Of a DNA stretch of 64,000 nt, positions 49,981 to 58,824 are shown one piece after another; positions within the stretch are counted from its first letter, which is position 1, and each line of letters opens with the position of its first letter. Position numbers and translations under genes: made by a program. The DNA comes from Anaeromyxobacter paludicola (lineage in GTDB: Bacteria > Myxococcota > Myxococcia > Myxococcales > Anaeromyxobacteraceae), in assembly GCF_023169965.1 (NCBI RefSeq), contig NZ_AP025592.1, positions 4,154,001 to 4,218,000 of the forward strand. The letters are read 5' to 3'. The notes under the pieces were generated by a model. It was not told the origin of the DNA. It ran no database searches and saw only the letters and a program-made list of their open reading frames with translations.

Positions 49981-51311
49981 GCGGCCCTCCCTTCGCGATC
50001 CGAGCCGGCCGGCAGCCGGAGCTCCGCCTCGGCGCCGCCGCCGGGCCGCGGCCTCAAGGCGAGCTCGCCGCCGTGCTGCCGCGCCAGCGCCCGCGCGATG
50101 GTGAGCCCGAGCCCGGAGCCGCTCGCCTTGGTGGTGACGCCGGGCTCGAAGAGCCGCGCCGAGAGCGCCGGGTCCGGCCCCGGGCCGCGGTCGCTCACCC
50201 GCACCACCGCCTCGCCGCCCTCGGCCGAGGCCGCGAGCGCCACCTCGGCGCCGGCCGGGCTCGCCTCGAGCGCGTTCTGCAGGAGGTTCACGATCACCTG
50301 CTTCACCTTGCGGCCGTCGCAGCGGGCCACCGCTTGGCCCGAGGCGGCGAGCCGGACGCCGCGCTGCCCCGCCAGCCCCTCGTGCAGCGCCGCTACCTCG
50401 CGGCAGAGCGCGCCGAGCTCCACCGGCGCGAGCGTGAGCGGCACCACCGGGCGCGAGAAGTTCAGGAACTCGTCGAGGATCACCTGCATCCGGTCCACCT
50501 CGCGCCGGAGCACCGCCAGCCGCTCGGCGGGCTTCCCCGGCGGCGCGCCCTGCGCGAGCAGCCCCGCCAGCCCCTTCACGCTGGCGAGCGGGTTCTTGAG
50601 CTCGTGCGCGATCTCGCCGGAGAGGGCGGTGAGCTCCTCGGCGCGATCGGCGTGGGCCCGCAGCCACTCCTCCTGCGCCGCGAGCGCCCGGCGCAGCATG
50701 GCGTCGAAGGCGCAGCGGGCCGCCCGGGCGAAGAGCGCGCCCACGAGGAGCGCGAGCGAGGTGAAGAGCGCCGTCGCGAGGAGGCGGGTCGCCGGGTCGC
50801 GCGGGGCCTCGAGCGCGCGCAGCGGCAGCGCCGCCCCGAGGGCGGTGCGGGCCTGGAGCGCCCAGAGCCCCCAGACGAACGCCACCTGGGCTGCGAGGAG
50901 CGCGGCGGCGAGCCGGGGCGCGAGGAACATGCCCACGAAGGTCGCGACCGGGAAGAGCACCGGGATGACCGGGCTCTGCAGGCCGCCGGTCACGACGCAG
51001 ACCGCGGCGAGCGCCGCCACCGCGACCGAGAGGTTCGCCGGGATCGAGCGCCGGTCGAAGCCGCGCCGCTCGTACCGGGCCACCTCGAACAGCACGAAGG
51101 CCGAGATGGCGAGGGCGAGCGGGGCGGCGGCGAGACGGCGCCACGGCGCGGGGTCGGTGAAGGCCGCCCAGCAGAGGAGGGCGAGCAGCACCGGGATCAG
51201 GAGCAGCCGCGCCCAGACCATCCGCCCGAAGAGGCGCGACAGCTCCTGATGCTGGATCTCCTCGAACCCCGTCGGCACGGGCCCCTCGTCCCTGGCGCTC
51301 CAGCCGAACAT
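49977..51311 (-). CDS. Membrane sensor histidine kinase (NtrB/ZraS-like) of the efflux locus
   Basis: 444 aa from the ATG at 51311. Five or six membrane helices (between about 32 and 198) with almost no periplasmic domain, so the signal is probably sensed within the membrane. The dimerisation motif is GEIAHELKNPLASVKG with His236; N box NLLQNALEA, G1 DRGPGPD and G2 GSGLGLTIA follow. The HELKNPL form is typical of kinases that pair with NtrC-type regulators. It lies 31 bp after tolC and is translationally coupled to the regulator gene. Confidence 0.92.
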
Positions 51312-51342
51312 AGCGCGTTCCCGTCCCGGGCGTCTCACCGGC

Positions 51343-52647
51343 TCAGGGCCGCCCCACCGCCCGGTCGAGCGCCGCGCCGGCCGCGCCGAGCCGGGCGCGC
51401 GCCTGGGCCAGCCCGGCGTCGGCCTGGTAGAGCCGGTCGGAGGCGTCGAGGAGGTCGAGCGCGCTCGCGGCGCCCCCCGCGAAGGCCCGCTCGGCGGTGG
51501 CGAGGGTTTCCTGGGCGAGGGCACGCTCGCGCTCCGCCAGGGCGAGCCGCTCGCGGGCCACCTCGCGGTCCCGGGCGGCGTCGGCCACCTGCTGCGCCAC
51601 CTCGAGGGCCGCCTGCCGCTCCGCCGCCTCGGCCTCCTCCGCGGCCGCCCGCGCGCGGGCCGAGGAGGCCTCGCGGGCGCCGCCGTCGAAGAGCGCCCAC
51701 GAGAGGTCGAGGGAGGCGCGCCAGCCGTCCTTCTTGCCGGTGGGGTAGGCGACGTCGGACGCGAACGCGGTCCCGGAGGCGGAGAGCGTGGGCAGCCAGC
51801 GCAGGCGGGCCGCCGTCACCCCGGCGCGGGCGGCCTCGGCGGTGGCGCGCGCCGCGCGCACCTCCGGCCGGCGCCCCAGGGCCTCCTCGCGCAGCGCCGC
51901 CCGGTCGGGGCCGGCGCCGGCGGGCGGCTCGCCCATCGCGATCCGCACCGGCCCCTCGCGCCCGAGCAGCACGCCGAGCGCGAGCCGCAGCCGCTCCACC
52001 TCGGCCCGGGCCCGGGTGAGCTCGCTCTCGCGCCGCACCGCCTCGGTCTCGGCCTGGAGCACCGCGAGCGGCGTGCCGGTGCCGGCGGCGCGGGCCCGCC
52101 GCGCGCTCTCGGCGTGGGTGCGCGCCGTGGCGAGGGCGCGCTCCGCGGCGAGCGCCACCTGCTCCGAGGCGTCCGCCGACCAGCCGGTGGCGACGAGCGC
52201 GGTCCGGAGCTCCTGCCGGGCCGTCTCGGCCCCCGCCGCCGAGGCGCGCGCCTGGGCGGAGGCCGCCGAGAGCTCGGCCCACTGGCTCGGGGCCGCCAGC
52301 GGGACCCGCAGCGCGGCCGCGGCGCTCCAGGCCTCGCCCGGCTGGATGACGAGCCGCGCCGGCAGCCCCGCCGGCAGCGCCGCCCCGGCCGGGAGGGTGC
52401 GCGCGAAGAGCTCCCCGATCGGCACCTCGGCGGCGTCGCTGTTCCGGACGTAGCTGCCGGACGCGGTGAGCGCCGGGAGCAGCGGCGCCCGCGCCAGCCC
52501 GCGCGCCGCCTCCACCTCGCGCGCCCGGTCGCGGGCCTGGGCGAGGGTGAGGTTGCCGGCTTCGAGGGAGCGGAGCGCCTCCTCGAGCGGCAGCGCGGGT
52601 GGCTCCGCGGCGGCGAGGAGGGCGAGGAGCGCGGGCAGGGAGCTCAT
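51343..52647 (-). CDS. TolC-family outer-membrane efflux protein
   Basis: 434 aa from the ATG at 52647; the longer frame needs a TTG. A short signal sequence (1-14) precedes two copies of the long helical/beta repeat pattern of outer-membrane efflux proteins: LPLEEALRSLEAGNLTLAQA at the start, and the second half begins near DRAALREEALGRRPEVRAAR. The rest is Ala/Arg-rich helical coil. It provides the outer-membrane exit duct for the ABC/HlyD pump encoded divergently. It has no Shine-Dalgarno site; the proposed sigma54 promoter would give a leader of only about three bases. Confidence 0.9.
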   Translation of the reverse strand: MSSLPALLALLAAAEPPALPLEEALRSLEAGNLTLAQARDRAREVEAARGLARAPLLPALTASGSYVRNSDAAEVPIGELFARTLPAGAALPAGLPARLVIQPGEAWSAAAALRVPLAAPSQWAELSAASAQARASAAGAETARQELRTALVATGWSADASEQVALAAERALATARTHAESARRARAAGTGTPLAVLQAETEAVRRESELTRARAEVERLRLALGVLLGREGPVRIAMGEPPAGAGPDRAALREEALGRRPEVRAARATAEAARAGVTAARLRWLPTLSASGTAFASDVAYPTGKKDGWRASLDLSWALFDGGAREASSARARAAAEEAEAAERQAALEVAQQVADAARDREVARERLALAERERALAQETLATAERAFAGGAASALDLLDASDRLYQADAGLAQARARLGAAGAALDRAVGRP

Positions 52648-52660
52648 GCGCGGCGCAGGG

Positions 52661-52676
52661 AGCAAGCCGGATGCCG
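52661..52676 (-). promoter_or_regulatory. Candidate sigma54 promoter for tolC and the two-component genes
   Basis: On the minus strand CGGCATCCGGCTTGCT has GG and GC separated by exactly 10 nt and a perfect TTGCT -12 box; the -24 box matches GGCA. Transcription would begin close to the tolC ATG at 52647. The bases TTGCTCC match those in the divergent promoter. Confidence 0.55.
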
Positions 52677-52728
52677 GACCGTCCGGGAAGGGCGAGCCGC
52701 TCGCGGGCGCTGCCCACCCCGCTGCCTT

Positions 52729-52774
52729 CTTCCCCTCTCCCGCGAAGCGGGGGAGGGTGAGGGAGGGGGCGCGG
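52729..52774 (+). repeat. Interspersed palindromic repeat, part B only
   Basis: Nearly identical to part B of the copy at 24589-24634 (about three differences in 46 bp), same orientation. Part A is absent. It lies between the tolC promoter and the direct repeats, and may have inserted there or act as a boundary. Confidence 0.85.
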
Positions 52775-52806
52775 CGCCGTGGAGCCGCGCCCGGAATCGT
52801 CGGCCG

Positions 52807-52835
52807 TCCGAACGCGGCGTCGGAAAACCGAACGC
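52807..52835. promoter_or_regulatory. Candidate enhancer sites: direct repeats for the NtrC-type regulator
   Basis: CCGAACGCG occurs at 52807-52815 and 52827-52835, 20 bp apart centre to centre, about two helical turns. Between and across them is TCGG-AAAA-CCGA, a small inverted repeat. Relative to the proposed hlyD start these sites lie about 75 to 105 bp upstream, the usual place for sigma54 activator sites. Confidence 0.5.
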
Positions 52836-52884
52836 GACCTTCCGCCGCGCCGCCGCATCACCTCGCCCGCCGCGGCCCCCGCGC

Positions 52885-52900
52885 TGGCGCGCCGCTTGCT
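52885..52900 (+). promoter_or_regulatory. Candidate sigma54 promoter for the hlyD-ABC operon
   Basis: TGGCGCGCCGCTTGCT matches the sigma54 consensus TGGCACG-N4-TTGCW with one mismatch and the exact GG-N10-GC spacing. Transcription would start near 52911, leaving a 40-nt leader with GGAGGAGG before the hlyD ATG. Confidence 0.65.
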
Positions 52901-52950
52901 CCTGCGGGGCGCGAGGCACCCGCCGGCGCGGGCGCCCCGGAGGAGGTCGC

Positions 52951-53991
52951 ATGCGGCGCATGCTGGTCGTCGGGCTCGTGCTGGTCGGGGTGCTCGCGGG
53001 GGTCCTCGCCTGGCGGCTGCGCGCCCAGTCGCGCGCGGCGCACGGACCGGCCGGCGGCACGGGGGAGATCGAGGGCACCGCCGTGGACCTCGCCTCGCGC
53101 CTCACCGCCCGCCTCGCCGCCGTGGCGGTCCGCAAGGGGCAGGTGGTCCGACAGGGCGAGCTCGTCGCCACCTTCGACTGCGCCGACACCCGGGCCGCCC
53201 TCGCCGAGGCCGAGGGGCGCGCGGCGCTCGCGGCGGCCCAGGCCGAGGTGGCCCGGTCCCAGCAGAGCTCCTCCGGGGACGCCGAGCGCGCCGCCCAGGC
53301 CGCCGCGTCGGCGGCCGACGCCCAGTCGGCCTCGCTGCTCGCGCAGCGGGACGCGGCGAGCCGGCAGGCGGCCCGGCTCGAGAAGCTCGGCGACGACGTG
53401 CCGTTCGCCACGCGGGACCAGAGCCGGGCGCAGGCCGACGGGCTCGCGGCCCAGCTCGAGGCGGCCCGCGCCCAGGCCGGAGCGGCGCGGCGGCAGGCCG
53501 CGGCGGCCCGGAGCACCGCCTCCGGCGCGGCCGGGCAGGTCCGGGCGGCGGAGGCGAGCCTCGCCGCCGCCCGAGGCACGGCGGAGCGGGCCCGGCTGCT
53601 CGCGGCCGAGTGCGAGCTGCGCGCCCCCCGCGACGCGGTGGTGTCCGAGCTGCCGCACGAGCCCGGCGAGCTCCTCGCCCCCGGGCAGGTGGTGGCGCGG
53701 CTCGTCGATCTGGCCGAAGTGAAGGCCACCTTCTACCTGCCCAACGCCGAGGTCGGCGCGGCGCGGCCCGGCGCGCGGGCGCAGGTGCGCGCCGACGCCT
53801 TCCCGGGCGAGGCCTTCGAGGGGAGGGTGGCCTCGGTCGCCGCCGAGGCCGAGTTCACGCCGAGGAACATCCAGACCCGCTCCGACCGCGACCGGCTCGT
53901 CTACCCGGTGGAGGTCCGGCTCCCGAACCCGGGCCTGAAGCTCCGGCCCGGCATGCCGGTCGAGGTGATCCTCCCCGGCACGGAGCGCTGA
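52951..53991 (+). CDS. HlyD-family membrane fusion (periplasmic adaptor) protein
   Basis: 346 aa from the ATG at 52951, with GGAGGAGG a few bases upstream. One N-terminal membrane anchor (about 4-24). The lipoyl half-motifs flank a long Ala/Gln/Arg-rich coiled coil (about 90-215, which should span the periplasm); GQVVARLVDLAEVKATFYLPNAEVG is the second lipoyl/beta-barrel block, and PGMPVEVILPG closes the barrel domain. It connects the inner-membrane ABC exporter to TolC. The TGA stop shares one base with the ATG of the ATPase gene. Confidence 0.92.
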   Translation: MRRMLVVGLVLVGVLAGVLAWRLRAQSRAAHGPAGGTGEIEGTAVDLASRLTARLAAVAVRKGQVVRQGELVATFDCADTRAALAEAEGRAALAAAQAEVARSQQSSSGDAERAAQAAASAADAQSASLLAQRDAASRQAARLEKLGDDVPFATRDQSRAQADGLAAQLEAARAQAGAARRQAAAARSTASGAAGQVRAAEASLAAARGTAERARLLAAECELRAPRDAVVSELPHEPGELLAPGQVVARLVDLAEVKATFYLPNAEVGAARPGARAQVRADAFPGEAFEGRVASVAAEAEFTPRNIQTRSDRDRLVYPVEVRLPNPGLKLRPGMPVEVILPGTER

Positions 53992-54746
53992 TGCCGGCCG
54001 CGCTCGTGGCCCGGGAGCTGCGCCGGCGCTTCGGGCCGGTGGAGGCGCTCGCCGGGCTCGGCTTCGAGGTCGCGGCGGGGGAGCTCTACGGTCTCGTCGG
54101 CCCGGACGGCGCCGGCAAGACCACCGCGCTGCGGGCCCTCGCCGGCCTGGTGCGGCTCGACGCCGGCGAGGTCCGCGTCCTCGGGCAGGACCCGGCGGGC
54201 GGCGGCGAGGTGCGCGAGCGGCTCGGGATGATGCCGCAGCAGTACAGCCTCTACGGCGATCTCTCCGTGGCGGAGAACCTCGCCTTCTTCGCGCGCCTCT
54301 ACGCCCTGCCGCGCGCCACCTTCCGCGAGCGCGCCCGGCGGCTCCTCGCCCTCACCCGGCTCGACCGCTTCCGGGAGCGGCGCGCCGAGGCGCTCTCGGG
54401 CGGCATGTACAAGAAGCTCGCCCTCGCCTGCGCGCTCCTGCACGAGCCGGCGGTGCTGCTCCTCGACGAGCCGACCACCGGCGTCGATCCGGTGAGCCGG
54501 CGCGAGCTCTGGGCGCTGCTCCACGAGTTCGTGCACGGCGGCATGGCGGTGCTGGTGACCACGCCGTACATGGACGAGGCCGAGCGCTGCGACCGGGTCG
54601 GGCTGGTCCACCGGGGGCGGCTCCTCGAGGAGGGCGCGCCGCGCGATCTCGTGGACCGCTACGCCGCCGAGGGGCGCCCGGGGCGCCACGGCGGGGCGCC
54701 CGACTTCGAGGACCTGTTCGTCGCCCGGGTGGAGGGGCGCGCGTGA
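53991..54746 (+). CDS. ABC exporter ATPase subunit
   Basis: 251 aa. Walker A GPDGAGKTT (about 37-45), Q-loop MMPQQYSLYGDLSV, signature LSGGMYKKLALA, Walker B LLLDEPTTGVDP and the H-loop region VTTPYMDEA. The switch position reads TTPYMDEAE, with Pro where His usually stands. This Pro is also seen in the first ATPase domain of related twin-ATPase exporters, where it suggests a catalytically weaker site. It matches the first ATPase domain of RbbA/YbhF-type exporters. It overlaps the next gene by 4 bp. Confidence 0.9.
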   Translation: MPAALVARELRRRFGPVEALAGLGFEVAAGELYGLVGPDGAGKTTALRALAGLVRLDAGEVRVLGQDPAGGGEVRERLGMMPQQYSLYGDLSVAENLAFFARLYALPRATFRERARRLLALTRLDRFRERRAEALSGGMYKKLALACALLHEPAVLLLDEPTTGVDPVSRRELWALLHEFVHGGMAVLVTTPYMDEAERCDRVGLVHRGRLLEEGAPRDLVDRYAAEGRPGRHGGAPDFEDLFVARVEGRA

Positions 54747-56971
54747 GCGGCCCGGCCGTGGTGGCGCGCGACCTCACGCGCCGGTTCGGCGGGTTCACCG
54801 CCGTGGACCGGGTCTCGTTCGAGGTGGAGCGCGGGGAGATCTTCGGCTACCTGGGCGCGAACGGGGCCGGGAAGAGCACCACCATCCGGATGCTCACCGG
54901 CCTGCTCGCCCCGAGCGGCGGGGAGGCGCGGGTGGCGGGGCACGACGTGCTCGCCCAGCCGGAGCGGGTGAAGAGCGCCATCGGGTACATGTCGCAGAAG
55001 TTCTCGCTCTACCTCGACCTGCCGGCGGGCGAGAACCTGCGCTTCTTCGCCGGGGCGCAGGGGCTCGCCGGCCGCGCCCGGGCGGTCCGCGCCGAGGAGG
55101 TGCTCGAGCGGGTGGGGCTGCGGGGCCGCGAGGCGGAGCCGACCGGCGCGCTTCCGGGTGGCGCGCGCCAGCGGCTCGCGCTCGGGTGCGCCATCCTCCA
55201 CCGCCCGGAGGTGCTCTTCCTGGACGAGCCGACCGCTGGGGTGGACCCGCTCGCCCGCCGCGACTTCTGGGCGCTCATCCGCGAGCTCGCCGCCGGGGGC
55301 ACCACCGTCTTCGTCACCACCCACTACCTCGACGAGGCCGAGTACTGCCGCCGCATCGGCCTGATGGTGGACGGCCGGCTCGTGGCGCTCGACTCCCCGG
55401 CGGCGCTCAAGGCGCGCTGGGTGCCCGGGGTGGTGCTGGTGGCCCGCGGGCGCGGGCTCGCGCCGGAGGCGCTGCGGCGGCTGCCCGGCGTGCTCGCCGC
55501 CGAGCCGTTCGGGGCCGGCCTCCACGTGCGCATCGACCCGGCGCGGCTCGCGCCGGCGCAGGTGGAGACGGCGCTCCGCGGCGCCGGGGCGCAGGGGCTC
55601 GTGCTCGCGCCGGCGGCGCCCAGCCTGGAGGACGTGTTCCTGGCGGTGGTCGGCGGTGGCGCCGGCCCCGAGGCGCCGCGCCCCCTCCCTGGCCCTCCCC
55701 CGCTGCGCGGGAGAGGGGAAGAGGGCGGCGCGGGGAGCGAGGAGGACGCAGCGGGGACCGAGCGTGGGCTGCGCCCCGCGGACCTCCCTCCCCGCCGGGC
55801 GGGGAGGGCAGGGGAGGGGCGGCCAGCAGGCGCCGCGACGCCCGCCGCGCCGGGCCGGGCGGCCCGCTTCCTCGGACGCGTCGCCGCCATGTCCTTCAAG
55901 GAGGCGCTCCACATCCGGCGCGATCCGCGCACGCTCTACCTCGCGCTGGTCATGCCGGTGGTGATGCTCCTCCTCTTCGGCTACGGGGTGAGCTTCGACG
56001 TCGATCACCTGCGGCTCGCGGTGGCCGACGCCGACCGGACCGCCGCCTCGCGCGCGCTCGTCCGGGCCTTCACCACCGCCGGCGAGTTCGACCGGGTGGC
56101 CGAGGTGGACCCGGACCGGGCCGACGACGTCTTCCGGCGGGCGCGCGCGGCGGCGGTGCTGGTGGTCCCGCGCGGCTACGAGGAGCGGCTCGCGGGCGGC
56201 CGGCCGGCGCAGGCGGAGCTGCTCGTGGACGGCTCGGACGGGAACACCGCCAACCAGATCCTGGCCAAGGCCGACGCCATCGCCCGGGACGAGGCGCGGC
56301 GGCTCGCCGGCGGCGCGGCCCGGCCGCCGCTCGAGGTCCAGGTGCTGACGCGCTACAACCCGGGCGGCCGGTCCGCCGTCTACCTCGTGCCCGGGCTCGC
56401 GGCCTACCTGCTCGCCATCGCCGCGGTGCTCCTCACCGCGCTCACGGTGGCGGGCGAGTGGGAGCGCGGCTCGATGGAGCAGCTCTTCGCGTCGCCGGTG
56501 AGCCGGCTCGAGATCGTGCTCGGGAAGCTCTTGCCCTACCTCGCCATCGGGCTCGTGCAGCTCCTGCTCGTCATCGCGGTGGGCGCGGTGGTCTTCGAGG
56601 TGCCGATCGTGGGGAGCGTGGCGCTCCTGTTCGCCCTCGGGCTCCTCTTCCTCGCCGGGATGCTGGCGCAGGGGCTCCTCATCTCGGTCGTCACCCGCAA
56701 CCAGCTCGTGGCCACCCAGGCCGGCGCGCTCTCCTCCCTGCTGCCCTCGATGCTCCTCTCCGGCATGCTCTTCCCCATCGAGAACATGCCGGCGCCGCTG
56801 CGGGCGCTCTCGCGCGTGGTCCCGGCGCGCTACCTCGTCCACGGGCTGCGCGGGGCGATGCTGAAGGGGAACGGGCTCGCGGTGCTCTGGCCGGACCTCC
56901 TCGCCCTCGCCGTGTTCGCCGTGGCGGTGGTGGCGCTCGCCACGGCGCGCTTCCAGCGGAGGCTGGCGTGA
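54743..56971 (+). CDS. ABC ATPase-permease fusion protein with a repeat-derived linker
   Basis: 742 aa, GTG start. Residues 1-310 are an ABC ATPase: Walker A GANGAGKST (about 38-46), Q-loop YMSQKFSLYLDLP, signature LPGGARQRLALG (Pro for the usual Ser), Walker B LFLDEPTAGVDP and H-loop VTTHYLDEA. Residues 312-362 are encoded by an inverted copy of the interspersed palindromic repeat and are low-complexity Pro/Gly/Arg. Residues about 375-742 are an ABC-2 permease: first helix VMPVVMLLLFGYGV, a large extracytoplasmic loop, then five C-terminal helices. Fusion of the second ATPase to a permease resembles RbbA; here the first ATPase is separate. Confidence 0.9.
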   Translation: MSGPAVVARDLTRRFGGFTAVDRVSFEVERGEIFGYLGANGAGKSTTIRMLTGLLAPSGGEARVAGHDVLAQPERVKSAIGYMSQKFSLYLDLPAGENLRFFAGAQGLAGRARAVRAEEVLERVGLRGREAEPTGALPGGARQRLALGCAILHRPEVLFLDEPTAGVDPLARRDFWALIRELAAGGTTVFVTTHYLDEAEYCRRIGLMVDGRLVALDSPAALKARWVPGVVLVARGRGLAPEALRRLPGVLAAEPFGAGLHVRIDPARLAPAQVETALRGAGAQGLVLAPAAPSLEDVFLAVVGGGAGPEAPRPLPGPPPLRGRGEEGGAGSEEDAAGTERGLRPADLPPRRAGRAGEGRPAGAATPAAPGRAARFLGRVAAMSFKEALHIRRDPRTLYLALVMPVVMLLLFGYGVSFDVDHLRLAVADADRTAASRALVRAFTTAGEFDRVAEVDPDRADDVFRRARAAAVLVVPRGYEERLAGGRPAQAELLVDGSDGNTANQILAKADAIARDEARRLAGGAARPPLEVQVLTRYNPGGRSAVYLVPGLAAYLLAIAAVLLTALTVAGEWERGSMEQLFASPVSRLEIVLGKLLPYLAIGLVQLLLVIAVGAVVFEVPIVGSVALLFALGLLFLAGMLAQGLLISVVTRNQLVATQAGALSSLLPSMLLSGMLFPIENMPAPLRALSRVVPARYLVHGLRGAMLKGNGLAVLWPDLLALAVFAVAVVALATARFQRRLA
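55677..55827 (-). repeat. Interspersed palindromic repeat (A+B, inverted) inside a coding region
   Basis: Part B, inverted, is at 55677-55722 and part A, inverted, at 55784-55827, with a 61-bp spacer against 23 bp in the copy at 24522-24634. It lies in frame in the ATPase-permease fusion gene and keeps the frame open. Identity to the other copies is obvious by eye over both arms. Confidence 0.85.
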
Positions 56972-58086
56972 GCCCGGCCTGGGTGCGGCTCGCGGCGGTG
57001 GCCCGCAAGGAGGGGCTCCAGACGGCGCGGGACCGGCGCATCGTCTTCATGCTGGTGGTGGCCCCCCTCGTCCAGACCATCCTCTTCGGCTTCGCGGTGG
57101 ACTTCCAGGTGGACCGGGTGCCGGCGGCGGTGGTGGACGCCGACCGGACGCCGGAGAGCCGGCTGCACCTGCGCCGGCTGCTCGCCGACGGCACGCTCTC
57201 GCGCGCGCGGACGCTCGGCGACGGGGCGGCGGCGCTCGACGCCCTCGACCGCGGGGAGGCGGCGCTGGCGGTGGTGCTCCGCCCCGGCTTCGGCGAGGAC
57301 CTCCTGGCCGGCCGGACGGCCCGTGCGCAGGTGGTGCTCGACGGCACCGACCCCAACCGCGCCACCGTGGCCGGGGGGGCGGTGAGCCGCTACTTCGGCG
57401 AGCGCGGCGCGGAGCTGGCCGCGGCCCGCGCCGGGCGGGAGCTCCCGCTGCGGCTCGTGCCGCGCATCGCCTACAACCCCTCGCTCCGGACGCCGCCCTT
57501 CATGATCCCGGGCGTGCTGGCGATGCTGCTCGTGGTGGTGACCACCATCGTCACCGCCATGGGGCTCGCGCGGGAGCGCGAGTCGGGCACGCTCGAGCAG
57601 GTGCTGGTGACGCCGCTCGCGCCGGCCGAGCTCCTCGCCGGCAAGATGGTGCCCTTCCTCGTGGTCGGGCTCTTCGACGTGCTGCTCGTGCTCACCGTGG
57701 GCGCGCTGGTCTTCGACCTGCCGCTGCGGGGCAGCCTCGCCGTGCTCGCCGCCGGGACGCTGCTCTACCTGCTCACGACGCTCGGCGTCGGGCTCCTCAT
57801 CTCGACGATGAGCCGCAACCAGCAGCAGGCCTTCCTGGGCGGGTTCCTCTTCACCTTGCCGGCGGTGCTGCTGGCCGGCGTGGTGACGCCCATCTCGAGC
57901 ATGCCGCCCCCGCTGCGGCTCGTGACCTTCGCGAACCCGCTCCGCTACTACGCCGAGGTCTCGCGGGCGGTGCTGCAGAAGGGGGCGGGCGCGGCCGAGC
58001 TCTGGCCGCAGCTCGCCGCGCTGGCGGTGTTCGGGCTCGCCATCTTCGGCGCGGCGGCGCTGCGGTTCCGGCGGCGGCTCGCCTGA
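56968..58086 (+). CDS. ABC-2 type permease of the efflux system
   Basis: 372 aa, GTG start overlapping the fusion gene by 4 bp. An N-terminal helix (about 28-46, VVAPLVQTILFGFAVDFQV), a 140-residue extracytoplasmic domain, then five helices: VLAMLLVVVTTIVTAMGL begins the second, and ERESGTLEQVLVTPL is the classic ABC-2 loop. The domain arrangement equals that of the permease half of the preceding fusion, so the two probably form a heterodimeric channel. It ends 3 bp from the convergent alkB gene. Confidence 0.92.
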   Translation: MSPAWVRLAAVARKEGLQTARDRRIVFMLVVAPLVQTILFGFAVDFQVDRVPAAVVDADRTPESRLHLRRLLADGTLSRARTLGDGAAALDALDRGEAALAVVLRPGFGEDLLAGRTARAQVVLDGTDPNRATVAGGAVSRYFGERGAELAAARAGRELPLRLVPRIAYNPSLRTPPFMIPGVLAMLLVVVTTIVTAMGLARERESGTLEQVLVTPLAPAELLAGKMVPFLVVGLFDVLLVLTVGALVFDLPLRGSLAVLAAGTLLYLLTTLGVGLLISTMSRNQQQAFLGGFLFTLPAVLLAGVVTPISSMPPPLRLVTFANPLRYYAEVSRAVLQKGAGAAELWPQLAALAVFGLAIFGAAALRFRRRLA

Positions 58087-58089
58087 GCG

Positions 58090-58758
58090 TCAGGGGGCGT
58101 CCCCTGGCGCCGGCGGCGGGATGGGGCGCCCGTAGACGCTCGGGTCGAGGCCGTGCCGGAAGGCGATGCTGACGCGCGGCCCGGCGCGCGCCACCTTCGG
58201 CACCGCGTGCTCCCAGGCCCGCTGCGCCTCGCCGCCGGTGACGAGGAGGTCGCCGCGGCCGAGCCGGAAGGCCAGCGAGCGGCCGCCGCCCCGGGGCCGC
58301 AGCAGGAACCTCCGCGGCTCGCCCAGCGAGACGAGCACGACGACGGGCGCCGCCACCTCCGGGCGGATCCGGTCGGCGTGCCAGGCCACGCCGTCGCGCC
58401 CATCGCGGTAGAGGTTGAAGCCGGCCGAGTCGAAGAGGACGCCGTAGCGCGCCGAGAGGCAGCGGCGCATCTCGTCCACGAGCGGCGGGAGGAGCGGCGC
58501 GCCGGAGGAGAGCTCCCAGGGCGCGGTGAGGCGCGGCTCGGCCAGCTCGCGCTCGTACATCCAGCGGGAGCGCTGGTCCCAGCGGCAGGCGCGCAGCACC
58601 TCGAGGAAGAGCCGGTCGGAGCCCGAGACCCAGCCCGGCGCGTGGTCCACCCACGACGCCTCGTCGAGCGCGATCCGGCGCAGCCCGGCGAAGCTCCGGT
58701 CGAAGCCGGGGGCGCCGCCGTCGAAGAGGGTGGGCTGGAAGCCCAGGTCGTCGGTCAT
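58090..58758 (-). CDS. alkB: AlkB-type 2-oxoglutarate/Fe(II) DNA dealkylase
   Basis: 222 aa. The iron ligands are His127 and Asp129 in AWHADR and His184 in WEHAVPK; the 2-oxoglutarate-binding RVSIAFR (195-201) follows. VVVLVSLGEPRRFLLRP and FRLGRGDLLVTGG are family beta strands. It removes methyl groups from bases by oxidation; this subtype (AlkB/ALKBH2-like) is mostly a DNA repair enzyme. The gene is alone between convergent and same-strand neighbours; no Ada box or Ada gene is nearby. Confidence 0.92.
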   Translation of the reverse strand: MTDDLGFQPTLFDGGAPGFDRSFAGLRRIALDEASWVDHAPGWVSGSDRLFLEVLRACRWDQRSRWMYERELAEPRLTAPWELSSGAPLLPPLVDEMRRCLSARYGVLFDSAGFNLYRDGRDGVAWHADRIRPEVAAPVVVLVSLGEPRRFLLRPRGGGRSLAFRLGRGDLLVTGGEAQRAWEHAVPKVARAGPRVSIAFRHGLDPSVYGRPIPPPAPGDAP

Positions 58759-58824
58759 GCCGGGGGCGATAACCGCGCGCCTGCCGCCGCGCCGCGGCGC
58801 CCCGCCCCGGCCTCCCCCCGGCGC

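Larger units (their letters stand above)
52648..52950. promoter_or_regulatory. Divergent control region of the efflux locus
   Basis: 303 bp without a gene between tolC and hlyD. From left to right it holds a minus-strand sigma54-like promoter, a palindromic repeat copy, a pair of 9-bp direct repeats and a plus-strand sigma54-like promoter with a ribosome-binding site before hlyD. These parts are listed separately. Confidence 0.7.

Noticed and set aside
56968-58086. Duplicate of the permease half of the fusion gene by recent copying
   Set aside because: The two permeases share architecture but differ throughout in sequence; they are old paralogues typical of heterodimeric ABC-2 exporters.
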